Of a DNA stretch of 64,000 nucleotides, positions 49,181 to 59,469 are shown in pieces. The stretch is from Anaspis maculata (taxonomy: Eukaryota > Arthropoda > Insecta > Coleoptera > Scraptiidae). The notes beneath the pieces were generated by a model, which worked only from the letters and a program-made list of their open reading frames with translations, ran no database searches and was not told the origin of the DNA. The stretch is taken from NCBI GenBank assembly GCA_949128115.1, contig OX421965.1, positions 36,575,681 through 36,639,680 on the forward strand, given 5' to 3'. Each line of letters starts with the position of its first letter. The stretch's first letter is position 1. Both the position numbers and the translations under genes were made by a program.

Positions 49181-49975
49181 CTAAAAAAAAATGAAAACTG
49201 AACGTACATTTTGGCCTCGATTTTAACCAAACAAAGGCAACTTGATCAAGCAGCTTCTCTAATTCGAAATCGTTTCGAAATAAATCGATAAATTATTAAT
49301 TATTCTTATAAGTAGGTACATTATTACGAAATACATGCCTCGGACAACAACGAAAGTAAGTCATAACATCGGTAATAACTTTATACTTTTCTCAAATGGG
49401 TAAAGTTCTCTATAACTATAACTAACCTACAAACTAGATTAAGTAAGTGCACACATGAACTGCACGAACCGATTTTCATACAAAAATGGCAAAAAGAATA
49501 ATTGCCATAATTAAATTATGCAATCCATGTTTGTTTATATCCATTTACGTAGAGCTGTAGTAAATTCCTGTTTGAAAACTGCATACTGCATTTATTTGAA
49601 ATGTCACCGCTTGCAGACACGAAGAATTTCATAAAAGGACTCGTTTATTTATCTGGTTGCTAGGCATCCATGCCATGCCAATTTGTTATTAATTTTTTCT
49701 CGCCACAGCACACTACTACAGTGCGAGAGATGGCACTTGAAAAGTGCAGTTTAGAAGCATGTCTTTCGAGGTTACTGACTCCGGGAGATCCGAGAGGCCT
49801 CACACCGGCAATTCGGGGGACCTAATTAGTCTTCCTCTGGTCCACGGGGGAGCAAAAATTTTGCATTTTTACTTTTTTCATGCGGGGAAACAAGTGATGA
49901 GCAGACGAGAGTGTTTTGTTTTTTCTTCGTGCACATCGGGGTTGCGCTGGACGCGCGCGGGGTTGGAGGACTTAC

Positions 49976-50173
49976 TGCCAATTTAATGTGACACTCCAGC
50001 TGGATAAAATATCACGAAGCGGGCTGGATGTCGGCGATTTGGGCCTAAAAGCTGGGCCAGGTGGTCAAAACACATCACCATAACAAACACTAGGACGAGC
50101 ACAGCCCACTGTGGTTCTGCCGTAACGTACAACGCAGGACGTATCGCGAGGCGTCCCCATCGATTTTCGCACT
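49976..50173 (-). promoter_or_regulatory. Candidate MLK first exon and initiator (weak)
   Basis: On the minus strand an initiator-like TCAGTG at 50175-50170 precedes about 200 nt of GC-richer sequence that ends at a good donor, GGCA|GTAAGTCC (donor at 49975). The MLK leader needs an upstream exon in this direction. There is no direct link, no TATA box and no matching downstream promoter element, so this is only a suggestion. Confidence 0.2.
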
Positions 50174-50892
50174 GAGTTGGTCCTGTTTAGCCAAGCACTC
50201 TCGATTTGTTGCACCTTTACATGTTTATTGGCGACACTTCAGCTCGATTGACGGACACAACAACTCGCGAATTCCGCCATGTTTTTGTGCGACCACCTCC
50301 TACACTGGTGGTCCACAATATTAACATTTTTCCTAGTAAGCTGTTTGTTGTTTTACCGATCGAGTCGCGCGAGGTTCAATGCCCCGGGTCGAAGCTCGAA
50401 CGGTTGCTTCCTAGATGGCGCGGGTGTCGAATCCACGTTATTTATTTTCTCATTCCAATAATTTGAATTTGGATTTTGAAGTTAGCTTTGGAAACAAAAT
50501 ATTTATTAGAGGATTGGCTGATTGAAAATTTTCTCACCAGAGCCAACTCCGTCCTCCAATCGGAAATGTTGACTGCTGATGCTGATGGTACTGAATTAAA
50601 GTTTAAAAATAGTAAATACTTACCTATACCATAGACCTATACCGATACCTATAATAAGTTATAAGTACCTACCTATTTGGTAAAAGATAGGTACAAACAA
50701 TACAAAATATACAACAAATGAAATACCACTAACGTTACCATCATACCATCCATCATCCATCGCGTGCAAAAGAAAACATCGTCATTTCTGCCGCGGAACC
50801 TCTCGTTCGGGCACCTGTCTGTCTGTCTGCAAATCTTTCAAGCAAGTTTTGCTTTTGTTTACACCGAACAACAGACCAGATTTTTCAATTGT

Positions 50893-52626
50893 TATAGTAG
50901 ACGTAGTAGGAAAGAACAAGTTGTAAATGACGATAAAGGCAAACCACTTTGTAGGAGTTCATAACTAAGACTTAAATAAACGATTTGACCCGCAGTGGTT
51001 TTATTTTCGTCCCTTAGGATTTGAATGGGGAAGCCTGGCGCCCCTTTTTCAAAATGGTGGATTTTATCTAGGGGCAGAAGGTATCGAATAGCCTGGTGAT
51101 GTCCAGCTTCGTTAAAATATATAGAGCTATGTCTCGATCGGTTTCTGGGACATCAAACACTTTTTAAAAAAATGGTGGAACATTGACATCTGTCGCAGGC
51201 AAATTTGGTGGAGGCGCCAAAATGAATTTAGTACGGTCATAAGAAAATTGCTGTAACATTTTTATTTTCCAACCGATTTTAACACAAGGTATCTCATTTT
51301 GTAGAAATGTAAATTCTTCTTGTTATCTCATACCTTCCATGAAAAAAGACATTGAGGAATGTTGGAGAAAAAAATTGGAAATAATTTGAAAAAAAAGATT
51401 TTTTTATTATTATGTTCATGAAAATTGCCTTATTTGTGGATTTTGATGTGCCCCTTCTAAATTTACACTTTTCCGATTTATATCTTTGCAGTGCGCACCG
51501 CTATGTTGAGAAAATGATATCTGAAAAGAAGTTTTTTGACAATATCTAAATTTAAGTCCATGCAAGATTGTAATGTTTATATACGTATGAAAGTACATTC
51601 AATTCTCCACGATTTGACACCTGAACCATCTCTGTGCGACTCGGGCTTCTTGAGTTAGAGCTTCCGGAAGTATCAATTTTCGGTGTTAAATAGTGACCGC
51701 GCCTAGCGGATTTCACCACTGGATCACCACCATGTTTTAATCAAGTTACCCATCAATAACGCGTCGTCATTTATCTCAAATCAGGAACATTGGTGGATCT
51801 GACACAACCCCAAGAAGTGATTTTTAATTCTTTTGGAATCGAAAATTGATACTTCCAGAAGGTCTGGCTCAAGAACCGTGGGTCGCACAGAGCTGGTTCA
51901 GATGTCAAACTGTGGAGGATTGAATGTGCTTTCATATGTATATAAACATTCCAATGTCACAGAGGCCAAAATCTAGATATTGTCAAAAACTTCTTTTCAG
52001 GCATCATTTTTTCAATATGGCGACGCGTACTGCAAAGATATAAATCGGAAAAGTGCAAATTTAGAAAGGACACATCAAAGTCTACAAATAGGGCAAATTG
52101 CATAAAAATGAAAAAATGTTGATAATCTTTTTTTTCAAATTATTAATTTTTTTTTAAACATTCCTCAACGTCTTTTTTCAATGGAAGGTATAAGGTAACA
52201 AGAAAAATTCACTTTTTCACAAAATGAAATGTCTTGTGTCAAAATCCGTTGAAAAATAAAAATGTTACAGCAATTTTCTTACGACAGTGCTAAATTCCTA
52301 TTGGCGCCTCCACCAAATTTGCCTGCGGTAGACGGCAATGTTCCACCATTTTTTTTATGAGTGTTTGATGTCCCAGAAACCGACTGAGACATAGCCCCAT
52401 ATATTTCTACTGAGCTGGACATCACCAAGCTATTTGATACCTTCTGCCCCTAGATAATGTTCACCATTTTGAAAAAGGGGCGCTATTCAAATCCTAAGGG
52501 ACGAAAAGAAAAACACTGCGGGTCAAATCGTTTATTTAGGTCTCAGTTGTAACCCTGCCAAGTGGTTTGCCTTTATCATCATTTGCAACTTATATTCTCT
52601 ATTTCGGTTGTACCACGTCCACTATT
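50893..52626. mobile_element. ~1.7-kb palindromic element
   Basis: The left arm starts near ATAGTAGACGTAGTAGG and passes through AAAGGCAAACCACTTTG, AAATAAACGATTTGACCCGC and CTTAGGATTTGAAT to a centre near 51750. The right arm repeats these in inverse (for example GCGGGTCAAATCGTTTATTT at about 52520). The arms are about 850 bp with scattered mismatches. No target duplication was resolved. Short open frames inside are not protein-like. Confidence 0.8.
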
Positions 52627-52666
52627 AGGGAATAACTCGATGTAAAATTCGAGTATGTAGGTATAT

Positions 52667-53668
52667 ACAGGGTTATTCAAAAGTCCGGAATAAAATTAAT
52701 AATTTTCGACGATATTTTTTTCGGGAAAAACGCTCGAACAGGTCGACCTCTAAAAAGGGCAAGCCGTTTTTCCATGACACGTGTCATGATCTACCGTCAA
52801 CCCCTTGAACCCAAGCCGCACCCTTAGTATTTTTTTTTTTAATGGCACACCATGGCTTAGGGGGGCTCGTTGGAAAGCTTGTCAAAAACTGTATTCAGAC
52901 CTACCATTGAAAATTATATCGAACGCTTCACCATGAAGTTTTGAGTAACCCTAGGGTTACTCAAAAGTCCGGAACAAAATTCATATTTTCTTACCATATT
53001 TTTTTCCGAAAAAAATGCTCAAACAGGTCGGTTTTTAAAAACGGCAAGTCATTTTTCCATTATACGTGTCATGATCTACCGTCAACCCCTCAACCCTCAA
53101 GCCCTTGACCCTCAATCCCTTGAGCGTCCAACCATTTATAAAGGTAGATCTGAACACAGTTTTCGACAAGCTTTCCAACGAACCCCCACAAACCATAGGA
53201 CGCGATTCAAAAAAATTACTAAGGGTTAGGGGGTTGACGGTAGATCATGACACGATGACACGTATCATGGAGAAACGACTTACCGTTTTTAAAAATCGAC
53301 CTGTTTGAGCGTTTTCTTTTTGGAGGAAATATGGTAATGAATTATGAATTTTGTTCCGGACTTTTGAGTAGGTACCTAACCCTGAGGTTTCACAAAACTT
53401 CATGGTGAAGCGTTCGATATAACTTTCAATGGTAGATCTGAATACAGTTTTTGACAAGCTTCCCAACGAGCCCCCTCAAACCATAGGGTGCCATTTGAAA
53501 AAAAAAATACTAAGGGTGGCTAGGGGTCAAGGGGTTGACAGTAGATCAAGACACGTATCATGAAAAAACGGTTTGTCTTTTTCAGAAATCGACCTGTTCG
53601 AGCGTTTTTTCCGGGAAAAATATGGTCAAAAATTATTAGTTTTATTCCGGACTTTTGAATAACCCTGT
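52667..53668. mobile_element. Palindromic element F3 (ACAGGGTTATTC end) with nested repeat
   Basis: The ends are ACAGGGTTATTCAAAAGTCC and its inverse. An inner pair of diverged copies of the same end (about 52952, GGGTTACTCAAAAGTCCGGA, and about 53370 in inverse) makes a palindrome within a palindrome. The arms carry GAACAGGTCGA 70 nt from each outer end, and GTGTCATGATCTACCGTCAA further in. Confidence 0.8.
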
Positions 53669-53675
53669 ATGTGTA

Positions 53676-54325
53676 TACGAGCCCCGTCCCACATTATCAG
53701 TTGGCCCATCAGTAAGTGAAAATGCAATTTCTAGAAAATTAATTATTGAATTCGTAGCCTTTTCTGTTGAAACAATGGGCCCTTGGAGTGAAGAAGCTTC
53801 AGTTTTTCTAAATTTTCTCTGTTCAAAATTGAAAATGGTGACTGGTAATCCACGTTCGGGTAGATTTTTCAAATAAAAAATTTCACTTGCCATTCAACGT
53901 GGAAATGCTGCTAGCATATTGGGCACCTTGCGCTCAATTTTATTTCAAAAAATGGAAGAAATATTTTATATTGTTACATAGTTGTTTTTATTTATTTATA
54001 GTTACTTCTTTTTTATTACTATATTATCTTTATAAAACTTACCCATTGATAAATGTTTTATATATTTAAAAAAAATGGTGGGAATGTTGAAATATTTTCA
54101 TCAAAGTTATGATAAAAAATCGATTTTCTAACCCAAATTCGAAGGGCTGTATCTCCGATATTTTACTCTTCCGAAATATATTTTTTTTGGATCAGTCTAC
54201 TAATTTTTTTATTCTTCATCGATTGACAAGTTTCCACACTTGATCTCCGGGGCTTCCTGTATTTATTTGGATAAGAAAAGTGAAGTCTTCGCATCTGGGC
54301 CAACTGATGTGGAGCGGGGCTCGTA
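53676..54325. mobile_element. 650-bp TIR element with TA TSD, carrying a retroelement fragment
   Basis: The ends are TACGAGCCCCG and its inverse. The inverted match continues through GTCCCACATTATCAGTTGGC with some differences. The element is flanked by TA (53674-53675 and 54326-54327). It begins only five bases after the end of palindrome F3. The interior includes the coding remnant at 53712-53943. Confidence 0.7.
53712..53943 (+). pseudogene. Decayed reverse-transcriptase-protein C-terminal fragment
   Basis: The + strand reads AFSVETMGPWSEEASVF, then KLKMVTGNPRSGRFFK, an in-frame TAA (53874-53876), and ISLAIQRGNAASILGTL. This succession (VET-GPW, TG-PR-G, then IQRGNAAS-LGT) is a pattern I associate with the C-terminal part of reverse-transcriptase proteins of animal non-LTR retroelements. 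The family assignment is from memory and needs a search. The stop codon and the AT-rich tail show it is dead. Confidence 0.5.
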
Positions 54326-55476
54326 TATCCTGTACTTACCTCGTCCTGGGCACTTTTTATTTTCAGTATAATGACTTTTTAAAGCCAAATTAAAGTGACA
54401 TGCTGGAACGCTAGGATACCTACGGCTGATGGCCGTTGATGGTTTCGCACCAAAACCTTACAGGTGCCATCAGCCCTATCCGTAGTCCCCCAGCTTGTCA
54501 ATTTTTGCTCCAAAAAGTCATTCTACTGAATTTAAAACGTGAACGGCATATAAGTATACTTACCTTATTATTATCTATTATTTTCTTGTTGATTTCATTT
54601 CCAAAAATAATGTTAAGTAAGTAGGTACCTAATCAAGTATTATACGTATCACTCATAGGGGAAGAGTGGCATAAAAGGGACATGTGTTGAAAGGGACACG
54701 CACTGTAACAGTATCATTTGGAGACATGGGAGGTTAATAAACTACGCGCAAATCAATACGTCGTTCCAACAAATTTTGCCTATTTTTCAATTTGATGTAA
54801 ATTTGGATATTACTATACGATGAATTTGTATCCTGTTTGAAGTGTCCGTCGACTTAATCATTTGGCTATCGACTTGGTTTTGCAAGACACAAAATAATTC
54901 ACATAAATTTTGTACAGGGTGTTCAATAAGAGTTTAAAAGTGGGCACCCTACCTTATGGCCACGGCCACCATCTTCAATTCGCCAATCAATCAACATTTA
55001 GTATTTCAAAACTAGGGCAGAATTGATACGAAACAATTAATTTTTATGATTTATTTGACCTTCTTTTGTATGCTTCGTATGGCGCTTATTATTTGAGGAT
55101 TTCAGCACTGATTTAGGACAAAATAACACAAAATGTTTTACTATTCTTCATAATCACAGTTTAGAGAAACTTGGAGGTTGATGTTGATCATTTTTTTCAT
55201 TCCCAAATTAAACTTCTACTTTTAATCTGTTCAAGGTAACCTTTTCACAGAACGTAAAGGAAACATTGTGCTCCAACCTAATTCAAATGAAATTCCGTGT
55301 CTCAAAAATTAAAAAGGGGTGCCAGTTTCCGTCGTAGGGATAAGTCGCCCGTGCTGCTTCCGACAACTCGCTAGACCGACCTTGCTATAAGTTCAAGAAA
55401 GGTGGCTACAATGACAAATTATAGCTACAAAAACCATAATGACCCTCCAAGAAAACAACATTTGAAAATGTAATGT

Positions 55477-55482
55477 TTTATT
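55477..55482 (-). terminator. Poly(A) signal AATAAA of the second gene
   Basis: AATAAA on the minus strand (complement TTTATT), about 185 nt downstream of the stop codon at 55665. Confidence 0.6.
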
Positions 55483-55664
55483 CATCACTATAAAAATATT
55501 AATCCAATTCCATCATTTTCTGCTTGATACACAAAACGAAAATCACGCAAAACGTGCGATCCAATGTCACGATGACTGGAAAATAGTATAGGCACCTACA
55601 CAAAACTTTGACAGTGAGTGTAAAAACTCGTAATTTTCTCTTATTCATTAAAATCCAAAAACCA

Positions 55665-56213
55665 TCATGAAGCAGAACTATATGAATCATTGATATCAGT
55701 TCTGTTCAGATAATACGAAACCCAATTAGCGTAATGCATCCTCTGACTCGTGATCTTGATGTTGGGATCCCTGAAGGCCTTTCTCAACAGTCTTTCGTGA
55801 TGCTTCACAGCGGGTGGCTGTATCGCAATGGGTGTCCGTGTAGCTTGTTTCCTGCGAGGAGTTTCGTGCTGATGCATGCAGTCGTGAATTTCGCCTATGC
55901 TCACGGTACACTTGCAACGGATTTCTCCTTCCGAAACGGAGTCGTCCAGGGTCACAGAATCACTGGTGGTATCCAGTGTAAGGCTTCTGGGCGAGTAGGT
56001 GGGCAGTTTTCGCACGGCGCTGTTCACAAGAGCGGCGGCGTCGCCTTGAAAATGGGGTACTCCCAAGCACATCATGGTCGTGACTGGGGCAGCATTTTTT
56101 TTAACGGGTGAGCGTTTCTTGATGGGGGTGTCCCCACCGCTTCCGCCGGTCTTGGGTTGCGCGTCATTTTTATGTGCTAGGAATTCGTTTTGGTTGAAGC
56201 TGTTTCTTCTCGC
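55665..56213 (-). CDS. Unrecognised acidic/low-complexity protein, last coding exon
   Basis: This exon begins after a clear acceptor (TTTGTTTGCAG, ending at 56214) in the frame ARRNSFNQNEF and runs 182 codons to TGA at 55665. It has a basic, Pro/Lys-rich start (PIKKRSPVKKN), a Ser/Thr/Asp-rich centre (TSDSVTLDDSVSEGEI), then a Cys/His cluster (CKC, then HDCMHQH) that does not fit a zinc-finger pattern I know. A more conserved-looking basic C-terminus (HHERLLRKAFRDPNIK, then HYANWVSYYLNR) follows. The codon-like composition, phase-0 start and downstream poly(A) signal support a real exon. Its joining to the exon at 59.2-59.5 kb is inferred from strand, phase and proximity. I do not recognise the family. 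Confidence 0.7.
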   Translation of the reverse strand, partial: ARRNSFNQNEFLAHKNDAQPKTGGSGGDTPIKKRSPVKKNAAPVTTMMCLGVPHFQGDAAALVNSAVRKLPTYSPRSLTLDTTSDSVTLDDSVSEGEIRCKCTVSIGEIHDCMHQHETPRRKQATRTPIAIQPPAVKHHERLLRKAFRDPNIKITSQRMHYANWVSYYLNRTDINDSYSSAS

Positions 56214-59200
56214 CTGCAAACAAAATGTCTGTTAACAGCTAAGGAGTCTTATTGTGCTCAAATCAAAGATGCTACCCCCTATCAAGCAGCATGGGCGTAG
56301 CCCATGGGTCCACCTAGCTATAATATAATCTAGCTTGAATTCATTTGTGAATGAATATTTATAATCAATTTCATGGCTTTCTGCATTTGACGAAGCTATG
56401 GAAAAATTGTGTTGTGTTGGTACGAATGCTACGATGACAAGGGGATACCAGTCAGTTGTCTACACGTGCATTTTAATGTGACACCTTGTCACCGTGTCGA
56501 GGTATCATGTACGCGAAAGTGAAAATTTTTTGAGCATACGCCAAGAATCGTGAGTTTCTTTGGAGTGGTTTGCAGTGTAGACGATAAGGGACATTGTCTT
56601 TAGTGGTTGGTGGGTCTCCGCCAAGGTTGTTGGGTTTTTGGCGGCTACTAATGAACGATGTTGAAGATCGGCAGCATACTACTCGAATGAAAAGGCCCAC
56701 CGCCCAAAAGGCTACATCCTCTGATGCACTTCACTGGAGTAATACGTGAGCACTGAGTACCTACTCTAGCTCTTGTTCTGCCTATTATACCTACTGCAAC
56801 AGCAAGCAAGGTATGAAGCCACATGCTGGCAGACAACACAGTGTACCTACCTACTCACGCCCAAATTGTTTCGTCTCCGTACAATTCAACTCCATAAATT
56901 ATTGTCGTATTATCCATATTGTCCATCTAAAGAATAAGTTTTCTCTTGGGCAGTGCGTTTTTCCTTTTTACATTCCATTTCTTCACGGCATCACGGACTT
57001 TCGGCATAATTTTCTCAGTGGCCGGCAAAAACCTAATAGCCTTGGCGAAGGCCCTCCAACCAGTGACGACAATGTTCCTTATCGTCCATACTGCAAATCA
57101 CTCGAAGGAAACTAACAATTCCTTGCATATTCTCAAAAATTTTCACTTTCGCGTACATGACTCCCCGAGACGGTGACAATGTCACATTGAAAATTGCACA
57201 TGAAAACAGCTAGCTGCCAACAAGTCGTCAACGTGTCATTCGTACCAACGCAACTCATTTTTTTTATAGCTTGCTGTAGGTAATGCAGGAAGCCGTGAAA
57301 TTGATTATACTTTATTGGTTATTACTGAGACGCTTCAAGCTGTCAAAATTGAATAATCTCCCAAACACAACCTTAAAGAAGACCACAACACAAAAATCGA
57401 GTCTATATTTTATTTGACCAACTCATGGGGAAAGTAGTTAAGAGTATACGGAACAAATCTAAGTTGTCTAGACGAGTCCGATCAGCCGCAATAAAACATT
57501 TTGAAAAGATTATCGTGACGTCACTTGGGAAGATGTTTTCACCTAGATTTTCACCTCCGATTTCCACCTATATCGTTCCCATGGTCTTGATATTGCTATT
57601 GTCGTTTTGACAGACGTCATTGTCTTCAAACAATCAAAGATAATTATGGCAGGCTTGAAACCGTCGTCGTCTCATCGGCAACGGAATCAGGTACAGGTAT
57701 GCCCGTGCGTAGCTATAGGTAGCCCGTGAAAATTTGCCCTTCTGACGTCATTGTCGTTCTTAATTATAACCGCAGCGCCCGCCACGAGCTAAGTAATATT
57801 ACAAGACCCTATGCAATCGTTCTAGTTTTTTCAACTCTTCCATCTGAGACCAACTTGTATTTTGTGTTGTGGTCTCCTTTGAGAAGATGTAGGTGTATTT
57901 GATTATGTCATAAAATATCCACAAGGTGATAACTATATGTATAAAACCACCTTAGTTCAAGCCTGTGCCTAAATAAACAAGGTCCTAAGACCACCTTATA
58001 TTTGAGATCTGACTATGAATACGGGCCAATCGGGCCATATAGTCTTCGTTTTCGTAGGAATCAATCGAGCTTCGTGAATGTAGCAAAATAAAAATTTACA
58101 GTGATAGGCTGGTGAGAGCGTAGGATCCTGATAAATTTTATTTGACATTTTACTACAAATCAAGTCACCTCCCAAGCCTCCTTGATATGTTACATTTACG
58201 GAAATTGCCACTTTGCGGTTGGGTGGTTGGAGCCATTGGGTTATGAGTCCCATGGGGTTTTGACAGTGAGTTATGAATGTCATAAATGAGTCAGAACGCA
58301 TAGTTAATGTCAAAACTATTTAAGAGGAGTAGATAAAAATCTATTTCTGTTGCTTTTCCAGGATCTTTTTTAAGACAACAGCATGCAGCGTTTAGGAAGG
58401 ACAATTTTAACCCGCGAATTCGGAAAAGGGTCTGGCCAAACAAGTATGATGTTCTGCTGATGCTATGCAAACTAGGCTGGGAACGCCGTAAAAACCGCGG
58501 TATTGACCACAAAGTAATGATTTTAGTACTGATATCTTGGGAATTTAGGTATTGGGTCGTCAACTTCCGAATTTATTCCCGGTTTGGTCCGATTTTGGCT
58601 TTATTTGACTGGACTAGATGAAGCAGAACCGAAAAGGTGGATATAATATTGATCTTTTAATCAATTTATTTATATACTTTGTTCTTCAACTGACACTCAT
58701 TATTGTCAATTGTATGTTATGTTCATGATGTTATAGCTGTATTACACTCACGGATTACACTACAAATTTTTTTGTACAATGTATTGCATGAACAATCTGG
58801 CAATTAAAAAATCAAGTTCATTGTTTTTTGACACTATTTTGGCAGATCGTTCAAGAAATTGTGCACTTGTGCAGTGTAATACAGCTATTACGCGCGTTCT
58901 ATTTATTTGTCATCTGAACTAGTCATCTATATTCTAAGTTGATAGTGGTGTCTGGTTCTCTCCCTTGCGTACTTTCGCTTTGTCTCTCTCTAACCTAGGT
59001 TAGATTACTAGTGATGACGTTAGAGACCGAGCAAAAAATCAAGCGTTTTCCATTGGGAAGAAGAATGAGCACCTTGGGCACTCGTTACCCGGTTAACTTG
59101 CCAAGTAACCCTGCTCTTTGTCCATGCATGCCTACCGCTAGGCATCGGTTTAGTGTGCACTATTCTTCCCCACGAAAAACGCTGCTGGTTTTCGTAAAGC

Positions 59201-59220
59201 GTGAAAAAAGAAAAAAGAAC
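56214..59220 (-). other. Intron of the second gene, with an ~0.8-kb inverted repeat
   Basis: Contains a diverged inverted repeat at about 56460-57235: TTTCACTTTCGCGTACATGA at the right end faces its near-complement at the left, as do AACAATGTTCCTTATCGTC and ATAGCCTTGGCGAAG blocks. The remainder (57240-59000) shows nothing I can name. Confidence 0.6.
56460..57235. mobile_element. ~0.8-kb inverted-repeat element in the second gene's intron
   Basis: The arms are about 215 bp and noticeably diverged, with a ~330-bp centre rich in GTAGGTACC-type sequence. No target duplication was resolved. Confidence 0.6.
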
Positions 59221-59469
59221 CTCTTTCAGCAGGCTGATTCGTTTCATTAATTCTTTCTCCATATTCTGCGAATGTCGGCGTTCCGGTACTGGCTGGTTCG
59301 GTTCATTTTTCGTTTTGTTCGTTTTGAACGGAAAAATCTTCTTCTTATTTTGAGTTGCTGGTTCGGATTTCGCAGGTACTACTGATGGGGGCGGCCTGCC
59401 GAACAGGCTTTTTGCTTTGGGTCCTGAAGAAACACTATTTGTTCGTGTTTCGGTTTCATTTTTCTCCAA
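59221..59469 (-). CDS. Unrecognised protein, third coding exon (3' border uncertain)
   Basis: The acceptor is a long T-run plus CAG ending at 59470. The exon opens in phase 0 with LEKNETETRTNSVSSG, joining exon 2 in frame. It is Lys/Asn/Pro-rich (FGRPPPSVVPAKSEP, NKKKIFPFKTNKTKNE) and ends in a short charged helix (MEKELMKRISLLKE). The frame stays open to 59020, but the sequence stops looking like the rest of the protein after LLKE. The phase-0 GT at 59220 is a poor donor (GTTCTT); alternatives such as CGG|GTAACG near 59.09 kb exist. The right border and frame are solid; the left border is a guess. Another exon between here and 56.2 kb cannot be excluded. Confidence 0.6.

Larger units (their letters stand above)
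33992..55476. other. Upstream MLK intron and/or intergenic DNA
   Basis: No coding exon of either gene was found between the first MLK coding exon and the 3' end of the next gene. Because the MLK leader is split, part of this stretch is an MLK 5' intron; where it begins is not known. It is dominated by transposon structures (37.7-39.0, 39.5-40.4, 42.6-44.6, 45.4-49.2 and 50.9-54.3 kb). Stretches 34780-37030, 41380-42550 and 54330-55470 hold nothing I can name. Confidence 0.6.

Noticed and set aside
55734..56111. 125-codon + strand frame
   Set aside because: Antisense shadow of the last exon of the second gene.
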